Shown here piece after piece: positions 8,797 to 14,378 of a stretch of 14,378 nucleotides of DNA (its first letter is position 1; every line of letters starts with the position of its first letter). Under the pieces are notes generated by a model. That model did not search any database. It saw nothing but the letters and a program-made list of their open reading frames with translations, and was not told the DNA's origin. The stretch is from DASVEE01 sp036399695 (GTDB lineage Bacteria; Acidobacteriota; Thermoanaerobaculia; Gp7-AA8): the NCBI GenBank assembly GCA_036399695.1, contig DASWMP010000314.1, positions 1 to 14,378 of the forward strand. Reading direction: 5' to 3'. Both the position numbers and the translations under genes were made by a program.

Positions 8797-8974
8797 CGAG
8801 AGGACGACGAGAGCGCCTCCGGCGGGCGGCCACGGGCCGCGGCGCTTGTTGGCCAAGCCGCCGTCGACCCTACTTACTAACGTGTTGATTGCGACGACCA
8901 CCGCGCAGCCTGAGGCAACAAGCGCTGCGGCCCGTGGCCGCCCGCCGGAGGCGCCCCCGTCGTATCTCCCTCTC
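8797..8974. repeat. Near-perfect 41-bp inverted repeat between PilZ and cyclase genes
   Basis: Arms 8811-8851 and 8916-8956 are inverted copies with 2 mismatches in 41. Weaker matching with small indels extends outward to GAGAGG (8797) and its inverse (8974), possibly further. The central spacer is 64 bases. Each arm also has its own hairpin: GCGGCC/GGCCGC at 8826-8831 with 8835-8840, and at 8927-8932 with 8936-8941. This is the same head-to-head two-hairpin plan as family A. The 238-base gap has no other feature I can support. Confidence 0.85.
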
Positions 8975-8981
8975 GCCAACG

Positions 8982-9992
8982 TTAGCCGGCGGAAGCGCTG
9001 CGGGTTTGGCGGAGCCAGGTGACCACGCCTGCGATCTGGTGCAGCTCGACGCGGCGGTCGAGGTACTCCCAGACGCCGACGACTTCTTCGCGGTCGCGGG
9101 CCTTTGCCGGGGCGGCGTTGCGGACCGTTTCGTCCGCCAGGGCGAAGCGTGCGCGGGTATACCAGCGGTTCGCTTCCACCGGGTCTGTGCTGAACCTGCG
9201 GACCGCGCGGATGATGGCCGCTACGTCATCGTCCGAGAGCCCCGTGAGCGAGGCCGGGGAGTTCGCGATGCGGCGGGCGCCTTCATCCTGTTGCAGATCG
9301 CGGCCTTCGCGGAGCAGATCGATCGCGTGGCGGAGCTGGTCTGCCCCTTCCGTGACGCGGAGACCGCTGATGCAGAACGAAGGGCCGTCGCCGCGCTGGG
9401 CGATGCTCGTCCAGACCACGCGGCCCTGCATCGCGAACGTGCGAGCCGGGCGCATCAGCGAGAGCGTCAGGCGGGCCACGTCGCCGGGGCGGAGCGTTTC
9501 CTCGTGGCGGATACGGAGGCCCGTCATCGAGACCTGGAGCACCGTGAACCGCATCTGGCGGAACGTGCCGCCGAGCTGACGGCGGGGGACGTAGCGCGGT
9601 GCGATGCGCATGTTCGGCCGTTGCGGGCGCGCATCGGCTTCGTATTCGTTGAACGAGCGGGTGATCTCGACGTGCGGCTCCGTCACGTCCGGGTCCGCTT
9701 CGGCCGCGGCGGCTGCCCGCGGTTGCAGGGGCGCCTCCTCTTCCGGATGCAGGTCGATCGTCTCTTCGGCATGCTGCTGCTGTTGTGATGATCCTTGCGG
9801 CTGCTGCGCCTCTGCACGGTAGAGCTCGAGGAACCGTTCCCGGAGGAACGTCTCGATCGACTCCGCCGCGATTGCCGGCGCCCCATCCACGACCGTCGCA
9901 TCGATGCGTCCACTGCTGATGAGCTGCGTCATGGCGGAGGAGGGGAGGGCGAGAATCCGGGCCGCGGAGTCATGCGAGAAATGGGGGCGCAT
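8982..9992 (-). CDS. Excisionase-like HTH - PilZ domain protein
   Basis: This is a 336-residue protein, probably a c-di-GMP-responsive factor. Residues about 9-54 (SAARILALPSSAMTQLISSGRI ... SIETFLRERF) follow the pattern of excisionase/MerR-like small HTH domains (helix, turn, recognition helix, short wing, SIExFL end). A low-complexity Gln/Glu/Ala linker follows (about 61-125). The PilZ domain is about 128-225, with the RxxxR motif RYVPR (133-137) and QVSMTG (153-158) in place of the usual [D/N]xSxxG. That loss of Asp/Asn leaves c-di-GMP binding open. The C-terminus (about 245-336) is helical and unrecognised. No Shine-Dalgarno was seen for the ATG at 9992. It is the first gene of a minus-strand set with a diguanylate cyclase. 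The HTH call is by pattern only. Confidence 0.87.
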   Translation of the reverse strand: MRPHFSHDSAARILALPSSAMTQLISSGRIDATVVDGAPAIAAESIETFLRERFLELYRAEAQQPQGSSQQQQHAEETIDLHPEEEAPLQPRAAAAAEADPDVTEPHVEITRSFNEYEADARPQRPNMRIAPRYVPRRQLGGTFRQMRFTVLQVSMTGLRIRHEETLRPGDVARLTLSLMRPARTFAMQGRVVWTSIAQRGDGPSFCISGLRVTEGADQLRHAIDLLREGRDLQQDEGARRIANSPASLTGLSDDDVAAIIRAVRRFSTDPVEANRWYTRARFALADETVRNAAPAKARDREEVVGVWEYLDRRVELHQIAGVVTWLRQTRSASAG

Positions 9993-10037
9993 GACGTTGC
10001 CGCTAGCGACGCGCGTGCCATGGGTGGGCAGGCGAGA

Positions 10038-10154
10038 ACGATGGGACAGGTCGGACAGGATAGGACCTATGAGACCCCGGGACTCCGTCCGCGGGCGCTT
10101 TCCGTGGCTTCATAGGTCCCATCCGTCCCCTAAGTCCCATAGGTCCCATCGTCC
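10038..10154. repeat. Family C GATGGGAC repeat, locus 2
   Basis: This is a nested inverted structure: ACGATGGGAC (10038-10047) pairs with GTCCCATCGT (10143-10152), and inside it GGACCTATG (10063-10071) pairs with CATAGGTCC (10111-10119). Bases 10134-10154 are identical to 4964-4984. It lies in the gap between the divergent PilZ and iron-operon genes. Confidence 0.75.
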
Positions 10155-10188
10155 TCCCCGAAATCCGCGGCCACCCCAAGCCACCCCG

Positions 10189-10217
10189 TTGACAACCTCA
10201 ATTGAGACCATTACCGT
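10189..10217 (+). promoter_or_regulatory. Promoter of the iron-uptake operon
   Basis: A perfect -35, TTGACA (10189-10194), is followed after 17 bases by TACCGT (10212-10217), a weak -10 (3 of 6). Transcription would start near 10224, about 40 bases before the ATG at 10265. Confidence 0.55.
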
Positions 10218-10247
10218 GCCGCTTGTCAGTTGAGACGGTGTCTCAAC
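10197..10247. promoter_or_regulatory. TTGAGAC operator cluster
   Basis: CTCAATTGAG (10197-10206) is a perfect palindrome between the -35 and -10. GTTGAGACGGTGTCTCAAC (10229-10247) is a perfect 8+3+8 palindrome just after the expected transcription start. TTGAGAC occurs at 10202-10208 and 10230-10236 and inverted at 10240-10246. This is the geometry of a repressor-controlled promoter. It does not resemble a Fur box. The downstream palindrome could also form an RNA hairpin in the leader. Confidence 0.55.
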
Positions 10248-10264
10248 ACGACATCGCCAACGCA

Positions 10265-11335
10265 ATGCGCAAAGTCATCTTCTGGATTCATCTCACCGCC
10301 GGTCTGCTCGCGGGACTCGTCGTCCTCGTGATGTCCGTGACCGGCGTGCTGCTCGCGTTCGAGCGGCAGATCGTCGACCGCGCCGAAGCGCATCTGCGCG
10401 CATCCAGCGGCGCGGCGTTGCCGCCGTCGCGGATCGTCGGCAAAGAGAAGGCCACGGCCATCACCTTCCGGTCCGATCCCACCGCTCCGGCCCTCGTCAG
10501 CGCCGGACGCGGGCGCACATTGCTCGTCGATCCCGCTACCGGCAACGTGCTGGGCGAAGGCGCGAAGGGGCTGAAGAAATTCTTCGGGAACGTCGAAGAC
10601 GTCCACCGCTGGCTGGCCGCCGACCGCGATACCGGCAAAGCCATCACCGGGGCGTCGAACCTCCTCTTCTTCTTCATCGTCCTGAGCGGGCCGGTGCTCT
10701 GGTGGCCGCGAAAAGGGCCGTTCGTCTTCGGCTTCCGCGGCGGCCTGCGTGGCCGCGCCCGCGATTTCAACTGGCACAACGTCCTCGGCATCTGGTCCGC
10801 CATCCCGCTGCTGCTCATCGTTTTTTCGGCGATGACGATCTCGTATCCGTGGGTCACGCGCCTCGTCTACGCCGTTGCCGGGGGCACACCGCCGAAGCCA
10901 CAGCAGCAACAGCCGCAGCAGCCGAAGGGGCCGCGCGGCGACGTCGACGCCGTCTGGGCGGCCGCGCGGCCGGAGATCGCCCGCACGATGCCGAATTGGA
11001 AGAGCGCGACGATCCGCCTGCCCATCCCGGCGAAGGGGGAAGCCAGCATCGCCGTCGATGCCGGCAACGGCACGCGCCCCGACAAGCGGGCCACGCTCCT
11101 CCTCGACGCCGAGACGCATCGCATCAACAAATGGGAAACATACGCCGCCCAGGAAGGTGGACGGAAAGCGCGCGCCTGGCTGCGCTGGATCCACACGGGT
11201 GAAGCCGGCGGTATCGCCGGGCAGTTCGTCGCCGCGGTCGCCTCTGGTGCAGCGGTGGTGCTGGTCTGGACCGGCATCGCCCTGTCGCTGCGGCGCTTCC
11301 GCGGCTGGCGCAGACGCAAGGAGATTTCGTCATGA
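10265..11335 (+). CDS. PepSY-associated transmembrane protein (putative ferrisiderophore reductase)
   Basis: This is an inner-membrane protein of 356 residues. There are four transmembrane helices (about 7-31, 128-147, 176-200, 316-342), with a periplasmic PepSY-type region between the first two and a Pro/Gln-rich stretch (KPQQQQPQQP, 211-220) after the third. Conserved histidines sit at the membrane edges: H9 (FWIHLTAG), H114 (DVHRWL), H171 (NWHNVLG) and H310 (WIHTGEAGG). In related PepSY proteins such as FoxB of Pseudomonas, equivalent histidines hold hemes and the protein reduces ferric siderophores. The start at 10265 is chosen because it opens directly with the first helix and lies downstream of the promoter; an upstream GTG/ATG reading would start inside the operator. 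Its stop overlaps the receptor start (ATGA). Function is inferred from family and neighbours. Confidence 0.9.
   Translation: MRKVIFWIHLTAGLLAGLVVLVMSVTGVLLAFERQIVDRAEAHLRASSGAALPPSRIVGKEKATAITFRSDPTAPALVSAGRGRTLLVDPATGNVLGEGAKGLKKFFGNVEDVHRWLAADRDTGKAITGASNLLFFFIVLSGPVLWWPRKGPFVFGFRGGLRGRARDFNWHNVLGIWSAIPLLLIVFSAMTISYPWVTRLVYAVAGGTPPKPQQQQPQQPKGPRGDVDAVWAAARPEIARTMPNWKSATIRLPIPAKGEASIAVDAGNGTRPDKRATLLLDAETHRINKWETYAAQEGGRKARAWLRWIHTGEAGGIAGQFVAAVASGAAVVLVWTGIALSLRRFRGWRRRKEISS
11318..11334 (+). promoter_or_regulatory. Strong ribosome binding site for the TonB receptor
   Basis: AAGGAG (11318-11323) lies 8 bases before the ATG at 11332, inside the end of the PepSY gene. It is the strongest Shine-Dalgarno I noticed in the window, consistent with high receptor output from the shared mRNA. 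Confidence 0.7.
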
Positions 11336-13680
11336 GTGGTCGCCGTTCGAAACAGATCCGCAGGAAATTCGCACTCGGAACGCTCGTCGCCTACGCCGCC
11401 TTCCACGGCAGCGTGAAGGAGACGTTCGCTGCCACGCCGGCCAGGAGCAACGCTTCGCCGCAGGCGACGGAGCTGCCGGTGCGGCGCTTCGACATCGCCG
11501 CCGGTCCGCTGGATACGGCGCTGCACGCGTTCGAGCAGACGACCGGCGTCACGCTGAAGGTCGAGTTCCCGCGCGAAGTGCTGCCGAACCTCACGAGCGG
11601 CGGCGCGAAGGGGATGCTGACGAACGAGGAGGCGCTCACACAGCTCCTCGCCGAGAGCGGCATCCGCCATCGCTTCACCGCACGCCGCGCGGCCACGCTG
11701 CGGCTCGACGCGCTCGAGGAATCGATCGACGTCACCGCGAAAGCGGCGGCCGTCTCCTCGCCGAAGTTCAGCGAGCCGCTGCTCGATACTCCGCAGACCA
11801 TCGCCGTCATCACCCGCGAAGTCTTCGCCGCGCAGGGCGCCACGACGCTGCGCGACGTGCTGCGCAACACGCCCGGCATCACCTTCCAGGCGGGCGAAGG
11901 TGGCGGCGGACTGCCGGGCGACACGTTCTCGATGCGCGGCTTCTCCGCCGGGAACGACGTCACCGTCGACGGCGTGCGCGAAGTCGGCGCCTACTCCCGC
12001 GATGCTTTCAACCTCGAGCAGGTCGAGGTGGTGAAGGGACCGAGCTCCGTGACCTCAGGCCGCGGCGCCACCGGCGGCTCCATCAATCTCGTGACGAAGA
12101 CGCCGCAGGCGGAATCGTTCACCCGCATGAGCGGCGCCCTGGGCAGTGAAGACCAGGCGCGCTTGTCCGTCGATATGAACCAGCAGGTGCACGAGGGCGT
12201 CGCCTTCCGCCTCAACGCCATGACGAATCGCGGCGGCGTTCCGGGGCGCGACGTCGTCCACAACGAAGGCTGGGGCCTGGCCCCCTCCCTCGCCCTCGGC
12301 ATCGGCAAGCCGACGCGCCTCACCCTCGGCTGGCAGCACCTCGAGCAGGAGAACGTCCCCGACTACGGTCTGCCGTGGGCCGCGCTGGAGACGCCCGGCG
12401 TCGATCAGACGAACTTCTACGGCCTCCAAAACTACGACTACGAGGACGTCAAGAGCGACGTGGCCACGATGACAGTCGACCACGACGTGCACGACGGCTG
12501 GCTCCTCCGCAACGTCTCCCGCTGGGCCGACAATCACCGCGACTCCGCCATCACGTCCCCCCGGCCGCCCAACCGCCAGTTGCAGCAGCGCATGATGGAT
12601 CACGGCCAGCTCGCCAACCAGACGACGCTGAGCGGGACGCTGCGCAATCACGATCTCGTGTTCGGCATCGAGCTGGCCCGCGAAGCGACGGCCACGCGCC
12701 GTCAGTCGCAGACGACGAACCAGCCGCAGACCGATCTGCTCGATCCCAATCCCTCGCAATCGCCGCTCGGACCGATGCCCGTCAACGCCGGCAATCTCGA
12801 AGAGACGACGCTCGACGCCGCCGGCATCTACGCCTTCGACACCGTGAAGCTCGGCGCGAAGTGGCAGGTGAGCGGCGGTCTCCGCTTCGACACCATCGAC
12901 GCCGAGTACACGCTGCTGCAGTCGGCGCTCCAGAAGCGTGAGCGGATGCTGAGCTGGCGCAGCGGCGTGGTCTACAAGCCGCGCGCGAACGCCAGCCTCT
13001 ATGCGAGCGCCGGCACGTCGTTCAATCCGTCCGTCGAAGCGGCGGCCGGCGGCGCGGGCCTGAGCGAGAGCCCGACAGCCATCAACAACGTGAACCTCGA
13101 TCCGGAGAAGAGCCGCAACTTCGAGCTCGGCGGCAAGTACGAGCTGCGCGGCGGACGCGCCGCCGCCACGGCCGCCATCTTCCGCACGGAGAAGACGAAC
13201 GCCCGCACGCGCGGCACCACCACCGAGCCCTACGTGCTCAGCGGCGAGCAGCGCGTCGACGGCGTGGAAGTGAGCGTCACGGGGCAGCTCACGAGCGGCT
13301 GGAGCGTCCTCGCCGCCTACTCGCACCTCCAGTCCGAGATCGTCGCTTCGGCGAATCCGGACGAGCAGGGGAGCGCGCTCGCCTTCGTCCCGGAGAACTC
13401 GTTCAACTTCTGGACGACCGCCGCGCTGCCGCACGGCATGAGCGTCGGCGCCGGCGCGCAGTACATGGACGCGGTCTTCCGCAACGCCATCAACACGACT
13501 TCTGTGCCGAGCTACTGGCTCGTCAGCGCCATGGCGTCGCTCGACGTCAACCGCTCACTGACGCTGCGGCTCAACGTGAACAACCTCACCGACGCCTCGT
13601 TCGTCGACCGCGTCGGCGGCGGGCATTACATCCCCGGTGCGCGCCGCTCGGTCATCGTCAGCGCCGATTTCGATTTCTGA
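11332..13680 (+). CDS. TonB-dependent siderophore receptor with STN domain
   Basis: This is an outer-membrane gated channel importing a ferric siderophore, powered by TonB. It has 782 residues. The N-terminal export signal has an RRKFALG motif, possibly Tat-like. Residues about 52-125 form an STN (secretin/TonB N-terminal) domain (RFDIAAGPLDTALHAFEQTTGVTL). The TonB box ESIDVTA is at 130-136. The plug spans about 148-258 (DTPQTIAVITREVF, LRNTPGITF, SMRGFSAGNDVTVDGVRE, EVVKGPSSVTSGRGATGGSINLVTK). The beta barrel ends with the terminal phenylalanine expected for barrel assembly. The plug looks like Fiu/catecholate-type receptors; the substrate is not provable. STN domains usually signal to a FecR-like anti-sigma factor, but no FecI/FecR pair is in the window. 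Its start overlaps the PepSY stop and its stop overlaps the start of the next gene. Confidence 0.96.
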   Translation: MSGRRSKQIRRKFALGTLVAYAAFHGSVKETFAATPARSNASPQATELPVRRFDIAAGPLDTALHAFEQTTGVTLKVEFPREVLPNLTSGGAKGMLTNEEALTQLLAESGIRHRFTARRAATLRLDALEESIDVTAKAAAVSSPKFSEPLLDTPQTIAVITREVFAAQGATTLRDVLRNTPGITFQAGEGGGGLPGDTFSMRGFSAGNDVTVDGVREVGAYSRDAFNLEQVEVVKGPSSVTSGRGATGGSINLVTKTPQAESFTRMSGALGSEDQARLSVDMNQQVHEGVAFRLNAMTNRGGVPGRDVVHNEGWGLAPSLALGIGKPTRLTLGWQHLEQENVPDYGLPWAALETPGVDQTNFYGLQNYDYEDVKSDVATMTVDHDVHDGWLLRNVSRWADNHRDSAITSPRPPNRQLQQRMMDHGQLANQTTLSGTLRNHDLVFGIELAREATATRRQSQTTNQPQTDLLDPNPSQSPLGPMPVNAGNLEETTLDAAGIYAFDTVKLGAKWQVSGGLRFDTIDAEYTLLQSALQKRERMLSWRSGVVYKPRANASLYASAGTSFNPSVEAAAGGAGLSESPTAINNVNLDPEKSRNFELGGKYELRGGRAAATAAIFRTEKTNARTRGTTTEPYVLSGEQRVDGVEVSVTGQLTSGWSVLAAYSHLQSEIVASANPDEQGSALAFVPENSFNFWTTAALPHGMSVGAGAQYMDAVFRNAINTTSVPSYWLVSAMASLDVNRSLTLRLNVNNLTDASFVDRVGGGHYIPGARRSVIVSADFDF

Positions 13681-14360
13681 TGCTGCTCAGTGTCCCGAAC
13701 GTCCTCACGCCCGACCAGGTCACCCGCGCCCGCGAGCTGCTCGACGCCGCGGAGTGGGTAGACGGCCGCGTCACGGCGGGCCATCAGTCGGCGCGCGCGA
13801 AAGACAACCAGCAGGTGCCGGAGTCGCATCCGGCCGCGCGCCAGGCCGGCGAGACGATCGTGGCCGCGCTCGCGCGCAACCCGCTCTTCCGCTCCGCCGC
13901 GCTGCCGCTGCACGTCTTCCCGCCGCTCTTCAACCGCTACAGCGGTGGGCAGTCGTTCGGGTCGCACGTCGACAACGCCGTGCGGCAGGTGACCGGCACC
14001 GCGCACCAGTTGCGCACCGACCTCTCCGCGACGCTGTTCTTATCGCGTCCCGAGGAGTACGAGGGGGGCGAGCTGGTGGTGGAGGACACGTACGGCGTGC
14101 AGCAGGTGAAGCTCGCCGCCGGCGACATGGTGCTCTACCCCGCCACGAGCCTGCATCACGTGCGGCCTGTGACGCGTGGCGCGCGGGTGGCGTCGTTCTT
14201 CTGGATCCAGAGCATGGTCCGCGATGACGGGCAGCGCACGCTCTTGTTCGATCTGGATCTGGCCATCCAGCGGCTTGGGGGGGATGCGCCGGATCATCCG
14301 AGTGTGGTGCAGCTCACCGGCGTGTATCACAACCTGCTGCGTCGCTGGGCGGAGCTGTAG
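13680..14360 (+). CDS. piuC: PKHD-type 2-oxoglutarate/Fe(II) dioxygenase (PiuC/YbiX family)
   Basis: This is a non-heme iron oxygenase of 226 residues, full length for the PiuC/YbiX family. Iron ligands are H96 and D98 (SHVDNA) and H159 in the YPATSLHHV block; R169 in TRGARVASFFWIQSMVRD is the 2-oxoglutarate-binding arginine by family pattern. It is translationally coupled to the receptor gene (the A of TGA is the A of its ATG). The family is commonly encoded beside TonB-dependent catecholate receptors such as PiuA/Fiu and is iron regulated. Its physiological substrate is not firmly known; modification of a siderophore or its breakdown product is a common suggestion. A family A repeat starts 2 bases after its stop. 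Confidence 0.96.
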   Translation: MLLSVPNVLTPDQVTRARELLDAAEWVDGRVTAGHQSARAKDNQQVPESHPAARQAGETIVAALARNPLFRSAALPLHVFPPLFNRYSGGQSFGSHVDNAVRQVTGTAHQLRTDLSATLFLSRPEEYEGGELVVEDTYGVQQVKLAAGDMVLYPATSLHHVRPVTRGARVASFFWIQSMVRDDGQRTLLFDLDLAIQRLGGDAPDHPSVVQLTGVYHNLLRRWAEL

Positions 14361-14362
14361 TC

Positions 14363-14378
14363 TCGGAGTGCGGTGGCG
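14363..14378. repeat. Family A palindromic repeat, copy 3 (cut by window end)
   Basis: TCGGAGTGCGGTGGCG is identical to the first 16 bases of the complete copy at 4141, and begins 2 bases after the piuC stop. The rest lies beyond the window. Confidence 0.7.

Noticed and set aside
8744..8833. N-terminal extension of the diguanylate cyclase (arginine-rich, about 30 residues).
   Set aside because: It is translated from the inverted-repeat region. The ATG at 8743 has a GGGGA site and places the membrane helix at the N-terminus.
8877..8985. Integron attC-like site: inverted CTAACGT (8877-8883) and ACGTTAG (8979-8985), 109 bases end to end, with internal symmetry.
   Set aside because: The flanking 7-mers do not fit the RYYYAAC/GTTRRRY core boxes, the internal pairing is dominated by a different inverted repeat (8811-8851 with 8916-8956), and no integrase or cassette array is present. 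Kept as a weak possibility only.

Overview
The window is GC-rich and compact, and it comes from a Gram-negative-type bacterium. Evidence for that is a TonB-dependent outer-membrane receptor, a membrane-anchored multiheme cytochrome c and secreted proteins with signal peptides. The high GC, gene mix, short coupled gene pairs and many GC-rich intergenic palindromes would suit an uncultured lineage such as Acidobacteriota. That placement is a guess from general style; no rRNA or other marker gene is present.

Layout. (1) Positions 63-1247, minus: tri-heme membrane cytochrome c, divergent from (2) glycogen phosphorylase glgP, 1644-4130, plus. The 396-base gap between them is packed with GGGGTCAGACC-type repeats. 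(3) A convergent TetR-type regulator, 4221-4829, minus, has a perfect 13-bp palindrome upstream of its start. (4) Positions 5056-5622, plus: small secreted protein with a caspase-like His-Gly/Ser-Cys pair. (5) Positions 5714-7521, plus: LytS/YehU-type sensor kinase with a coupled LytTR response regulator; a LytTR-like direct repeat lies upstream. (6) Positions 9992-7531, minus: a protein with an excisionase-like HTH fused to PilZ, a membrane diguanylate cyclase, and a DUF1801 protein. The first two are separated by a near-perfect 41-bp inverted repeat. (7) Positions 10265-14360, plus: a coupled iron-uptake operon of PepSY transmembrane protein, STN-containing TonB receptor and PiuC-type 2-oxoglutarate/Fe(II) dioxygenase. 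It is preceded by a good promoter carrying a TTGAGAC palindrome.

How the genes work together. The clearest functional unit is the iron operon: ferric-siderophore import across the outer membrane, probable ferrisiderophore reduction or handling at the inner membrane, and a PiuC-type oxygenase. The second is a probable c-di-GMP module, with a cyclase next to a PilZ effector that may bind DNA. The third is a LytS/LytR two-component pair, whose nearest upstream neighbour is the caspase-like secreted protein.

At least three dispersed palindromic repeat families sit in the gaps, and a fourth inverted repeat occurs once. Family A (TCGGAGTGCGGTGGCG) lies directly after stop codons in all three copies, including both window edges. 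I found no CRISPR array, tRNA, rRNA, transposase or integrase.
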